From positions 60,778 to 124,777 of the forward strand of contig JAFGHX010000374.1 in the NCBI GenBank assembly GCA_016929905.1: a stretch of DNA of 64,000 nucleotides. The letters run 5' to 3'. Within the stretch, counting starts at the first letter, position 1. Each line of letters starts with the position of its first letter. A model generated the notes under the pieces. That model had not been told where the DNA came from, made no database searches, and saw only the letters and a list, made by a program, of their open reading frames with translations. The position numbers were made by a program, and so were the translations under genes. The DNA is from Kiritimatiellia bacterium (GTDB taxonomy: Bacteria > Verrucomicrobiota > Kiritimatiellia > JAFGHX01). Shown one piece after another: positions 25,513-33,709 of this stretch.

Positions 25513-26423
25513 CGGTGGGCCGAGGCGGATCTGGGGCTGTCCGGTTTTTTGTGAATGGCGCGTCCTGCGATCCGGACGACATTGCTGCCTTCCGGGAAGC
25601 CGATATCCCTGGCCAAGACCGCACACTTGACCTTCGTCAGAAAGGCATAGGTTCGGTCGTGACGGCCGCTCAGCGATTCGTAGTTGCCCTGGCCCTTGGC
25701 AATGACAAGATCGCTGTTTTCGAACGCCTCCCGAAATCGGCGGGAACAGCGCTCGAGCAGGACTCCCGGCGCGCGGTCTCCAGTGTCCAGGACCGGCCGG
25801 ATTTCCGGAATTCCGGCCGCGCGTGCGTCCTCTACGGTGGCGTCGTTCAGGATAGGCCCGCCTCGCACGACGTAGGTCACCTTGTCGGTCTCCAGACATT
25901 CCAAGAGCAGCCGATCCAAGAAGCACTCCCCGGCGTTGTCGCCGATGTAGAGAATCGCTTCCGCCGTCTTCACGGCCTCGCGGAGGCCTTTCGCGCCGTC
26001 GCCGGCCAGGGGCCGGGCCATGGTCGCGTCGACCGTCCTGAGCACGTCGCGTTCGAGAACGCGCGTGGCGGAGTAGGCGCCGAAATCAAGCACGTTTCCC
26101 GCGATCGCCAGCTTGATGGCGTCCGAGAAGGGGTCCAGTGACCAAGCCAGGTGTTCACAGAACAGCGGCATGCAGGAGCGACACACGTCGTTCGATTCCC
26201 GCTTGATCTGCGCATACGGGTCGTCCAGGCCCGAAATCGAGCGCACCACCTCATGGATGGCCACGGCCATTCCCACGGGGGGCTGATCCGGAGGAAAGGA
26301 CGCCATCTTCCGGCGCACCAGAGCCAGAACTCGCGAGCGGTCCGTTCGTGAGACCTTGGCCAGGGTGCAGGCGTCCGCGGCCTGCCGTTCGAAACACCGG
26401 CGGCATTCGTCATAGGTCTTCAT
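25509..26423 (-). CDS. DUF89 (ARMT1-like) metal-dependent phosphatase family protein
   Basis: This 304-residue protein shows DUF89 features: N-terminal ECRRCFERQA and VCRSCMP cysteine pairs, GNVLDFG, LYIGDNAGE and AKGQGNYESL. Family members with Co/Mn/Ni act as phosphatases that may control damaged phosphometabolites. It is co-translated with the ICMT-like gene. Confidence 0.82.
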   Translation of the reverse strand: MKTYDECRRCFERQAADACTLAKVSRTDRSRVLALVRRKMASFPPDQPPVGMAVAIHEVVRSISGLDDPYAQIKRESNDVCRSCMPLFCEHLAWSLDPFSDAIKLAIAGNVLDFGAYSATRVLERDVLRTVDATMARPLAGDGAKGLREAVKTAEAILYIGDNAGECFLDRLLLECLETDKVTYVVRGGPILNDATVEDARAAGIPEIRPVLDTGDRAPGVLLERCSRRFREAFENSDLVIAKGQGNYESLSGRHDRTYAFLTKVKCAVLARDIGFPEGSNVVRIAGRAIHKKPDSPRSASAHR

Positions 26424-26812
26424 GGGGTCGCAGCTCCCTTCGTCCCCGGCCCCCTCTTGCGGCGCGTGTTCGCCTCAATCTTGACAACGTTCACCTGGCA
26501 GCATAATATTCGCACGCTAGAACATCAAGCGCAAACCCGTCCTGAACAAGGCTCCGCCACGCTAGCGTTGTGTCACGCAAACAGGCTTGCATGAGACGGG
26601 GGTATTCCGGATGCACGGGGGGCGCCAAATGCGAAAGGCGATGCCAGAGCATCGTCGTCGCCTGTCGCGAGGCCGTGGCTCGCAGGTTGCAGGTCGACAT
26701 CCGGAATGTCGGCGACGGCGAACGTGATCCGCTCATCGGCATGTTGAAGTACGCTTCCCGGGCGAGACACGCGGTGGTTCGGAATGGCATGCGGATTGCC
26801 CTGGGGGCCTGC
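26424..26812. other. intergenic region with orphan promoter and possible structured RNA
   Basis: No recognised gene lies in these 389 bases. A strong plus-strand promoter (26481-26509) precedes a segment whose 10-bp arms ATTCCGGATG (26604-26613) and CATCCGGAAT (26698-26707) are perfectly complementary. They enclose two smaller hairpins, CGATG/CATCG near 26640-26655 and GCGAG/CTCGC at about 26667-26684. It could be a non-coding RNA or the relic of a gene. Confidence 0.45.
26481..26509 (+). promoter_or_regulatory. orphan sigma-70-type promoter
   Basis: TTGACA, a 17-base spacer and TAATAT form a near-perfect promoter on the plus strand. No gene follows in that direction; the next plus-strand gene is far away. 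It leads into a structured segment at 26604-26707. Confidence 0.6.
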
Positions 26813-27526
26813 TTACCACACGCCTTTCTTGAGCATGCAGATTCCGCGTCCCAATACGGCGTAGCAATCGGCTTGGGCGCACTGCAGGCAAACCGGTTCG
26901 CCCTCGGGGCTTGAGCCCTTGGTTTCCATGAACTCCTCGCCGCACCGGCTGCACCTTGCCGAGTCCATGATCGGCGCATATTCCGGGAATTCCGGCGCGG
27001 CTTCGCGGATCTCGAACAGGTCGTCTTCGGATTTCTCCACGGTTTCGAAGGAGAGTTCCCGGAACAGTTCGCGCATGCGCCGCGCCGCTTCGGGGTCGTC
27101 CTGGCGCTCCTTCACGACCCGCCGGAACAGCTCGCCGGCCTCCTTCTGCTTGTCGCTTGCGTTCTCGCCCTGCCACCCGCCGGCTTTCAAGGCGATGCGC
27201 ACGGCGCCGTTCGTCTTGCGGGACAGAATGGTGACGGCCGTCTTGCCCAGGTCTTTGTAGATCAGCGCGTTATTGCCGAGCGAGCACCCGGTCGACATCT
27301 GCACGCCGTCGACGAAGCAGTTGTTGCATTCCACCACGGCGAGCAGTTCTTCCATGCCGGTGTTGTCGAAGCCGAGCCGTTTCAACCCGGCGTAGCCGGC
27401 CTGGACGCCGAACGCGAGCCCGGCGCAGTAGTGCCCGTGCAGCTGTGCGGCCACTTCCAGCAGTTCGCGCAGTCTGCCGTGCCGGAGCAGATCCTTGATG
27501 CTGGCTCTAGGGTCCATCGGATTCAT
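26813..27526 (-). CDS. FmdE-family protein with C-terminal zinc ribbon
   Basis: This 237-residue protein carries the FmdE (formylmethanofuran dehydrogenase subunit E) domain: HGHYCAG (His30, His32, Cys34), ECNNCFVDG (Cys67, Cys70) and STGCSLGN (Cys81). A four-Cys zinc ribbon sits at 192-216 (CSRC/CLQC). It is not near formylmethanofuran enzymes; in many anaerobes FmdE proteins accompany metal transport or molybdopterin genes. The start has GGAGG six bases upstream and lies inside the last codons of the ABC ATPase gene. It is therefore the last gene of the TonB/ABC operon and perhaps a metal-handling partner. Confidence 0.85.
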   Translation of the reverse strand: MNPMDPRASIKDLLRHGRLRELLEVAAQLHGHYCAGLAFGVQAGYAGLKRLGFDNTGMEELLAVVECNNCFVDGVQMSTGCSLGNNALIYKDLGKTAVTILSRKTNGAVRIALKAGGWQGENASDKQKEAGELFRRVVKERQDDPEAARRMRELFRELSFETVEKSEDDLFEIREAAPEFPEYAPIMDSARCSRCGEEFMETKGSSPEGEPVCLQCAQADCYAVLGRGICMLKKGVW

Positions 27527-28544
27527 GTCGTGCCTCCGTGTTGTTCGTGTGTTCGTGCACGTGCGGCTCCCGCTCGTGCGCGGGGTGTTCGTGCTCGTGT
27601 TCGCCGTGCGCGTCGGGATGCGGATGATCGTAGACGTGCCCATCCACTTCATGCGCGTGGCTGTGCGCGTGCGGGTGCGAATGGGTATGGGCGTGCGGGT
27701 GGGTGTGGTGTTCGGCGCCGTGCGCATGGTCGTGCGCGTGACGGTGCGAATGCGTGTGCGTGTGAATGTGCCGGTGGTCGCGGACCTCCCGGAGAAGAGG
27801 CACGAGGACGGGGACGCCGGCGACTTCTTCGATCAGGCAGTCGATGCCGTAGGTGGCCCTGATCGCCGCCGGGGTGATCGCCGCCCTGCCGCCCTGCGCC
27901 AGCACGTTTCCGTCCTTGAGCATGATGAAGCGGTCCGCGAACCGCAATGCGCTGTTGAGGTCGTGCGTGACGAGCAGCGAGGCCACATTTGTTCCTTTGG
28001 TCACTTCGTGCAGCAGGCTCATCACCTCGAGTTGGTTTACCGGGTCCAGGTGGCTGATGGGTTCGTCGAGCAGCAGGACGCGCGGCTCCTGAGCCAGCGC
28101 GCGGCCCAGAATGACCTTCTGCAGCTCGCCGCCGCTGAGTTGGTGGGTCGGCCGCATGGCCAGATGGTCCAGCCGCACGAGGCGAAGCACCTCTTCGACT
28201 TTACGCGAATCGTCGCGGTTCGGTTCGCCGTCTTTACGGGCTTTTCGGCCGAGGAGCACCGCCTCGAACACGGTGCAATGGACGGCCTGCTGGGCTTGGG
28301 GCATGTAGCCTATGCGCCGGGCCGCCTCGCGCCGGCTCATGTCGGCGACGGGCAGGCCGTCAATACGGACGGATCCGGCGCCGGGCTTCAAGAGCCGCCC
28401 GATGATTTTGAGCAGGGTCGTCTTGCCGGACCCGTTCTCGCCCAGCACGGCGACCAGCTCTCCGGCCTCGATGCCGAAGCTGACATCCTCGAGCACCGTC
28501 TGCCTGCCGTAGGCGAACCGAAGGTTGTCGACCTGCACGATCAC
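27507..28544 (-). CDS. FecE/BtuD-type ABC transporter ATPase with histidine-rich tail
   Basis: The first 255 residues are a complete FecE/BtuD-type ATPase: Walker A GENGSGKTT (Lys41), Q-loop region YMPQAQQ, signature LSGGELQKV, Walker B VLLLDEP and the switch VTHD. The last 90 residues contain about 33 histidines in HTHTHSHRHAHDHAH-like runs. Such a tail is not part of the normal ATPase; it would bind Ni, Co or Zn. It powers the FecCD-type permease encoded just upstream. With the operator described at 33209 this suggests nickel or a related metal. Confidence 0.88.
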   Translation of the reverse strand: MIVQVDNLRFAYGRQTVLEDVSFGIEAGELVAVLGENGSGKTTLLKIIGRLLKPGAGSVRIDGLPVADMSRREAARRIGYMPQAQQAVHCTVFEAVLLGRKARKDGEPNRDDSRKVEEVLRLVRLDHLAMRPTHQLSGGELQKVILGRALAQEPRVLLLDEPISHLDPVNQLEVMSLLHEVTKGTNVASLLVTHDLNSALRFADRFIMLKDGNVLAQGGRAAITPAAIRATYGIDCLIEEVAGVPVLVPLLREVRDHRHIHTHTHSHRHAHDHAHGAEHHTHPHAHTHSHPHAHSHAHEVDGHVYDHPHPDAHGEHEHEHPAHEREPHVHEHTNNTEARHESDGP

Positions 28545-29605
28545 GAGGCGAGCCCTCCGCGTTTAAGCAGCAGGTAGAGAAAGAGCGGCACGCCGGCAAA
28601 GGAGGTGAGAATGCCGACCGGGAGTACGATGGGCGCGAGTACCGTCCTGGCCAGCGCGTCGGATACGAGCAGCAGGAGCCCGCCGGCGAGCATGGAGCAG
28701 GGAAAGAGGAACCGGTGGTCCTGGCCGAGGATCATGCGCATGATATGCGGCGCGATCAGGCCCACGAACCCGATGATGCCGAGGAACGCGGTGGCAACCG
28801 AGGCGATCAGTGCCGTGAGGACGAGCGACAGGATTCTGAGCCGATAGACGGCGACGCCCAGGCTCTTGGCGGTGTCGTCGCCCCAGAGCAGCGCGTTGAA
28901 GTGCCAGCGTCGCCACACGAGGTAGCCGGTGGCGGGGGCGAGCGCGAGCGCCATGAACCCCAATTCGCCCCAGCGCGCCTTGCCGAGATCGCCGAACGTC
29001 CAGAACACCGCGGCGGCCACCTGGATATCGGATGCGAAATACTGCAGCAGCATGGTCGCGGCGCCGAAGAAGGAGCTGAGGGCGACACCGGCAAGGATCA
29101 GGGCGGCCGGCGACAGGTCTCGGCAGGCCGAGAGCACGAGTAATGCCGCTACCGTGATCAAGGAGCCCAGGAACGCGGCCAACACGATCACGTGCGGGCT
29201 CTGCACCAGGAGCGGCTCGTCACCCGTAACGAGCAGGCGTCCCGCGCCCAGCACGATAATCGCGAAGGCGGCGCCGAAGGCGGCGCCCTGGGAGACACCG
29301 AGGGTGAACGGCGAGGCGAGGGGGTTCCTGAGCACGCTCTGCATGGCGGCGCCCGCCAGACCCAGGCATCCGCCGGCCAGCAGGGCCGCCGCCATGCGGG
29401 GCAGCCGGATGTTGAGCAGAATGTGGCGCCGGACGCCGTCCCCGCTGCCGCAGAGCGCCTGGATGAGGTCCGTGAGGCGCAGCGGGTAGGCGCCGATCCC
29501 GAGCGACAGGGCTGCGGCGACGACCAGCACGGCGGCAAGGCCGAGCGAAAGCAGGACTTTCCGCCGGAGGTGTTCCCTGTACAGCGCCTGGATGTCCTGC
29601 CCCAT
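28541..29605 (-). CDS. FecCD/BtuC-type ABC transporter permease
   Basis: This 354-residue protein has about nine to ten hydrophobic helices and family signatures RLPRMAAALLAGGCLGLAGA, NPLASPFTLGVSQGA and the late GFVGLIAPHIMRMILG coupling helix. It should form a homodimer that moves a metal chelate from the periplasmic binding protein to the cytoplasm. Its stop overlaps the ATPase start (ATGA). Confidence 0.92.
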   Translation of the reverse strand: MGQDIQALYREHLRRKVLLSLGLAAVLVVAAALSLGIGAYPLRLTDLIQALCGSGDGVRRHILLNIRLPRMAAALLAGGCLGLAGAAMQSVLRNPLASPFTLGVSQGAAFGAAFAIIVLGAGRLLVTGDEPLLVQSPHVIVLAAFLGSLITVAALLVLSACRDLSPAALILAGVALSSFFGAATMLLQYFASDIQVAAAVFWTFGDLGKARWGELGFMALALAPATGYLVWRRWHFNALLWGDDTAKSLGVAVYRLRILSLVLTALIASVATAFLGIIGFVGLIAPHIMRMILGQDHRFLFPCSMLAGGLLLLVSDALARTVLAPIVLPVGILTSFAGVPLFLYLLLKRGGLAS

Positions 29606-29617
29606 GCCGCCAGCCTT

Positions 29618-30814
29618 TCAGGGTGCGCGCCACTGAACCGGGCCCGTCGCGGGGAACGTCACGACACCGTAGGCGGGCATTTCTCCCTCGGCACAAATGC
29701 CCAGGAACGTGCCGAGAATCTCGTCGGCTTTCGTACGCATCGTGACATCGTTGAACCGGTCCGGATAAAGGCATTTTCCGATGAAGTAGGCGTTCAGGAT
29801 GGCGATCTCGATGTTCGTATTGTAGTAGTTGTAGGGCAGCAGCGAGAACACGCGTCCCGTTCGCGTCGCGTTCAGCAGCCGGTAGAAGGCCCGGTCTTTC
29901 TCGAAATCCTGTTCCAGGACCGCCTTGCTGCCGATATCGACGAAGATCGTATCGGGGTTCCAGAGCATGATCTGCTCTTTGTCAACGAACAAGTGGCCTT
30001 CCTTGCCCGGCGCATCGGCCACATTGCGCGCGCCTGCCATGCGGGCTGGCGGGTAGCCGCCCTGGGTGCTCGTCAGTCCATGCGCGCCTTTGAAGGAGAT
30101 GCCGCCGAAATACGTTCCGGGTCCGCCTGCCGCGCCGGCGTCGCGGGTCCTGTGCGTAAGGTCTTCCTCCAGTGTGGAGACGTATGCGTTGACCGCCTTC
30201 GCGCGATCCTCCCTGTCGAGGATCTTCCCGAGCAGCACCAAGGACTCCCGGGCCGCCTCGCGCCAGACACCCAGTTCCCCGTAGGAGAGGCAGACGGTGG
30301 GAATGCCGGTCTTGGCTTGTATGTTCTGAATCTGGGTCGGATCGATGCTGACGACGAAAATGACGTCGGCCCGGCATAGCATGACGCGTTCGAAATCCGG
30401 CAGCTTGCCGGGCCCGCCGGGCCCGACCACCGGCAACTCGAAGTACGCGTTGGGCAGGGCGGCGGCGTAAGGTCGGAAATACCAGGCTTTGTCGATGCGC
30501 CGCTCCATCTCTTCCATGCCGACAACTTTGTCCACGGCGCCGAGATAGGCCACGAGCCGGAGGCAGCCGGGCCCGAGCGCGACAAGCCTTTCCACGCGGC
30601 CGGGCACGGTGACGCGGCGTCCCGCCAGATCGGTTACCGTCCGGGTTTCCTCCGCGCCGCGCGCGCTGGGGCGGGCCGCGGTCAGGACGACTGCCAGCAC
30701 CGAGGCAGCGACCAGACGCCGTGCAGGCCGCGGGCCGGTCCGCGCCGCATATCTCGCGGCGCGGTGTGCGGCAACGCCCGCGTCCCCGTGCTTTCGCCAA
30801 TTCAGACTTTGCAT
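29618..30814 (-). CDS. periplasmic metal/chelate-binding protein (TroA-helical backbone, BtuF/FepB type)
   Basis: This 398-residue protein has a long basic N-terminus and a hydrophobic export segment (LVAASVLAVVLTAARPSARGA). The pattern of Fe/B12-type binding proteins follows: VTDLAGRRVTVPGRVERLVALGPG, the ADVIFVV strand, GKEGHLFVDKEQIMLWNPDTIFVD and a C-terminal LNAYFIGKCLYPD. The wide hydrophobic linker and conserved YNYYNTNIE segment may shape the ligand pocket. AGGAG precedes the ATG. It lies between the TonB receptor and permease genes. Confidence 0.88.
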   Translation of the reverse strand: MQSLNWRKHGDAGVAAHRAARYAARTGPRPARRLVAASVLAVVLTAARPSARGAEETRTVTDLAGRRVTVPGRVERLVALGPGCLRLVAYLGAVDKVVGMEEMERRIDKAWYFRPYAAALPNAYFELPVVGPGGPGKLPDFERVMLCRADVIFVVSIDPTQIQNIQAKTGIPTVCLSYGELGVWREAARESLVLLGKILDREDRAKAVNAYVSTLEEDLTHRTRDAGAAGGPGTYFGGISFKGAHGLTSTQGGYPPARMAGARNVADAPGKEGHLFVDKEQIMLWNPDTIFVDIGSKAVLEQDFEKDRAFYRLLNATRTGRVFSLLPYNYYNTNIEIAILNAYFIGKCLYPDRFNDVTMRTKADEILGTFLGICAEGEMPAYGVVTFPATGPVQWRAP

Positions 30815-30921
30815 GGGTAGCTCCTGCCTCTTGTTGGAGCCGGCGTTCGGGGGTCGGCCAGGGAGCGGTCCTACAACGGTTTTGCGTTGCACGCCCGGCC
30901 CGGCGTATTGACGCCGGACCC

Positions 30922-33075
30922 TCAGAACACCACCCGGACCCCCGCCATCCACGTGGCGCCCGGCATGGGGTAACCGTACTCCTCGACGATGTCCTGATCC
31001 AGGACATTTTCTCCCGTCAACTCGAGGCGTACTTCCCGCTCTGCTTGATCGCGGTAGAGCGGGTAGCTCACGCGCACGTCCACATCGACATAGCTGTCGA
31101 CCGCCGCGAGGTAGCTGCCGCCCGGCCAAGCCGGACTTCCCCGCGTGGCCCAGCGCTTGTCCACGTAGCCGGTTTTGATTTCCACGCGCGGCCCCTTGCC
31201 GCGGCCATAGGCCATCTTGAGATGGGCCTTGTATTCCGGCAACTCCGCCAGTTCGTCGCTCAGCGGCGTGCTGCCGTCAAGGACGTCGCCGTGCTTGCGG
31301 GTCTGCTGATGCGTGATATTGGCCGATATCCGCAGCGCCGCCAGCACGTCGTATGCGACCCCCAATTCCACGCCGGCGAACTCGACCCTGTCGATGTTGT
31401 AGACGACCCGGCTTGGCGGGTAGCCGAAGAGGGTTCGAATGTAGTCGTCGACTTGATAGTAGTAACCCCGCGCCAGGAAGGAGACGCGCTCCTGCGCCGC
31501 TTGTTCGATTTCCAATTCGACTTGATTCGCTTTCTCGGCGGTCAGATCCTTCCGGCTGTCGGGCCGATAGCCGGAATACCACCAATAGTACTCCGGGTTG
31601 GTGGGGAACCGGTAGGCTTGTCCGAGCCGGACGGCGGCGGTGCCGCCTGGCCACGGGGTGAGGGAGCAGGCGAGGCGCGGCGCCACGCTCTGTTCGTCGA
31701 CCGTCACGGCGTTGGCCTCCGGGCCGTCCGCCCTGTAGAGGTCCGCGCGCAGGCCAGCCTCGAGCAGGAGGCTTTCGGCTATCTGCCACCGATCCTGGAC
31801 ATAGAAGCCGTGCAGTTGGGTGACGGGTTCGTCCTTGCTCGGGCTGTCGTAGGGCGGCCACGCGAAATAGGCGGAGTCGAGCGATTTGACGCGCATCCCT
31901 CCGTAACCCAGGTACTGGCCTTCCAGGCCGCAGTCGATCGCGTGGGCGTTCCCGGCGCCGGCTTTGTGTCGAAGGTCTGTCCGCCAGCCCCAGTTGTTGT
32001 TCTCCGGCTCCGAGTCCCGGCGCAGGATGAGGTGGGCCGAGTTGTCGACCGCGTAGAAATATTCTTCGCGGTCCTCGTCGGTGAGCCAGGTCTGCAGAGA
32101 GAAACCCAGTTCGTCGGTTTCCCGCGACAGGCCGAGCCCGAGGTTGAGGCGGCTGTTGCGCCAGTAGCTTTCCTCGCCCCAGTCCAGCGGGCCGGAGTGC
32201 GGCTGGCGAAACTGGGGAAAGGGGCCGCCAAGCAATGCGTCGAGCGAATCCGGCTCGTGCGGGTCGTACGCCCATGCGTCCGGCATGTTGTAGACGATCA
32301 TGCCCGCCCGGTTCCGGGCGTAGCGCGCGCTTGCATCGAGCGAGAGCTGTCCGGGCAGCGCGAGTTGCAGCTTCGCGTGGACCGTGTCGCGTTCGACAAA
32401 AGCATTGCGCAGATAGCCGTCGGTCGCGTAGTGGCCGGCCGACACGCTGCAGGCCACGGTTCCCGAGGGCGAAACGTGCGTGCCTTGGACCTCCCACGTG
32501 CCGAGACTGCCGCCGCCCGCGCGAAACTCGGTTGTCCGCCTGGCCGTCGCGCGGCGTGTGTGGATATCGACCACGCCGCCGAGGGTATTGCCGAACCTGA
32601 CGGGCGTCATGCCGCGAATGACGTCGATGGCTTCGACGTTTTCGAGCGAGAGCGCCGCCCAGTCGACGTAATAGCCGCCGTACACGCCCGCGCCGTGCAG
32701 GCTTCGCCCGTCGAGCAGGATGAGCGAGCGCGATTCGTCGAAGCCGCGAATGGAGAGCCGGTGGCTCTCGTTGCCCGCAAACGAACGGCGGCCGAGGTCG
32801 ATGCCGGCCATATCCTCCAGGAAACCGTCGACGGTCGTGGCCTGGCTGGCGTGGCGCAGGGCCGAGGCATCCACGCGCTCTGTGCCGTGCATGTCGGTTC
32901 TCGGCGCCGTCACGAGGATCGGGGCCTGTTGGCTGCCGGTCGGGTCCGCGCCGGGCTTGGAGGGTTCGCCTGCGTTGGTCTTCGGCTGCGCCAGCGCGCA
33001 AGACGCCAGGACAGCCCAAGCGGCCATCTTCGGCAGGCGTCCTGCGGCGCGTTTCGCATCGCGGTCGGTCTTCAT
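30922..33075 (-). CDS. TonB-dependent outer-membrane receptor
   Basis: This 717-residue receptor has a signal peptide (MAAWAVLASCALA region), a plug domain with SIRGFDESRSLILLDGRSL and VEAIDVIRGMTPVRFGNTLGGVVDI, and a barrel ending with aromatic Phe (GVRVVF). It is somewhat short, like vitamin B12 or metal-chelate receptors. It is the first gene of an operon with binding protein, permease, ATPase and FmdE. A sigma-70-type promoter with an overlapping NikR-like site precedes it. I find no cobalamin riboswitch, which argues against B12. Confidence 0.92.
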   Translation of the reverse strand: MKTDRDAKRAAGRLPKMAAWAVLASCALAQPKTNAGEPSKPGADPTGSQQAPILVTAPRTDMHGTERVDASALRHASQATTVDGFLEDMAGIDLGRRSFAGNESHRLSIRGFDESRSLILLDGRSLHGAGVYGGYYVDWAALSLENVEAIDVIRGMTPVRFGNTLGGVVDIHTRRATARRTTEFRAGGGSLGTWEVQGTHVSPSGTVACSVSAGHYATDGYLRNAFVERDTVHAKLQLALPGQLSLDASARYARNRAGMIVYNMPDAWAYDPHEPDSLDALLGGPFPQFRQPHSGPLDWGEESYWRNSRLNLGLGLSRETDELGFSLQTWLTDEDREEYFYAVDNSAHLILRRDSEPENNNWGWRTDLRHKAGAGNAHAIDCGLEGQYLGYGGMRVKSLDSAYFAWPPYDSPSKDEPVTQLHGFYVQDRWQIAESLLLEAGLRADLYRADGPEANAVTVDEQSVAPRLACSLTPWPGGTAAVRLGQAYRFPTNPEYYWWYSGYRPDSRKDLTAEKANQVELEIEQAAQERVSFLARGYYYQVDDYIRTLFGYPPSRVVYNIDRVEFAGVELGVAYDVLAALRISANITHQQTRKHGDVLDGSTPLSDELAELPEYKAHLKMAYGRGKGPRVEIKTGYVDKRWATRGSPAWPGGSYLAAVDSYVDVDVRVSYPLYRDQAEREVRLELTGENVLDQDIVEEYGYPMPGATWMAGVRVVF

Positions 33076-33208
33076 GCGCGTCTCCCTTTTCCTGCCGGGT
33101 GCCTGCGGCGCCGGAGCGCGCCGCGCACCACCGGAATTCCGGGCTGCATACGAAACAGAAATTCGTAATACCGACCGGCCAAAAAAAAAGGGGAGGGGGA
33201 GGCCATGA

Positions 33209-33235
33209 GTATTACGAACGGCGCGAACGTAACAC
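33209..33235 (-). promoter_or_regulatory. NikR-like operator overlapping the TonB-operon promoter
   Basis: On the minus strand the site reads GTGTTAC-N13-GTAATAC. The deltaproteobacterial NikR consensus, as I know it, is GTGTTAC-N13/14-GTAACAC, so only one base differs. It overlaps the -10 element (33226-33231), a position suited to repression by nickel-bound NikR. A further half-site GTAATAC lies at 33165-33171. Confidence 0.62.
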
Positions 33236-33254
33236 GTATCGGCCGGCCTGTCAA
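33226..33254 (-). promoter_or_regulatory. sigma-70-type promoter of the TonB/ABC/FmdE operon
   Basis: TTGACA (33254-33249) and TACGTT (33231-33226) are separated by 17 bases on the minus strand. The -35 is perfect and the -10 is poor. The leader to the receptor start is about 140 bases and includes a T9 run. Confidence 0.55.
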
Positions 33255-33276
33255 CCGGTTTTCGCGCCGCGGGCGA

Positions 33277-33654
33277 TCACGAGACGCGTTTCGCGCCGGA
33301 GTAGACCTCCTCGACCACGAGCGCGAGCGCGGCATGGCCGGGATGCTTCGGCGGGTTCCATTTCTTCATGTCGTCAAAGACGGGTCCGGCACGGTGGTAC
33401 TCCAGTTGGCCCTTGAGCTGGTAGGGCTTTTTGTCCTTGGTCATGAACAGCGCGGCGCCTTTCGAGCCGGCCTCGATATTCTTGCGCGTCTTGTCGAAGT
33501 AGTTGTCGGCCACAACCAGCCGTTCGTCGCCGTAGAGGCTGACGCACGAAACATAGATGATGTTGGGTTGGCCCTCGGTGTTGACCGTGGCCAATACGAC
33601 GGGGCCTTCGCGCTGCTCCCATGCTTCCTTGACCGCCGCGGGTAGTGCTGCCAT
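33277..33654 (-). CDS. pyridoxamine 5'-phosphate oxidase-like flavin-binding protein
   Basis: This 125-residue protein has a split-barrel flavin fold with VVLATVNTEGQPNIIYVS, then RLVVADNYFDKTRKNIEAG and the closing VVEEVYSG strand. It is short, as in the FMN- or F420-binding oxidoreductase group. The start has AAGGAG at eight bases. It ends the run of methyltransferase and ORP-like genes. Confidence 0.82.
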   Translation of the reverse strand: MAALPAAVKEAWEQREGPVVLATVNTEGQPNIIYVSCVSLYGDERLVVADNYFDKTRKNIEAGSKGAALFMTKDKKPYQLKGQLEYHRAGPVFDDMKKWNPPKHPGHAALALVVEEVYSGAKRVS

Positions 33655-33709
33655 CTGCCGTCTCCTTTCTTGGGTGGCTTCCGTATCGAAAGTCGCAACG
33701 AAAAACAGG

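Noticed and set aside
33181..33189. The A9/T9 run as a terminator before the TonB gene
   Set aside because: On the minus strand the T run follows no GC stem and lies inside the transcribed leader of the receptor.
30922..33254. A cobalamin riboswitch before the TonB receptor
   Set aside because: The leader lacks the B12 box and other conserved blocks; the NikR-like site and promoter explain the region better.
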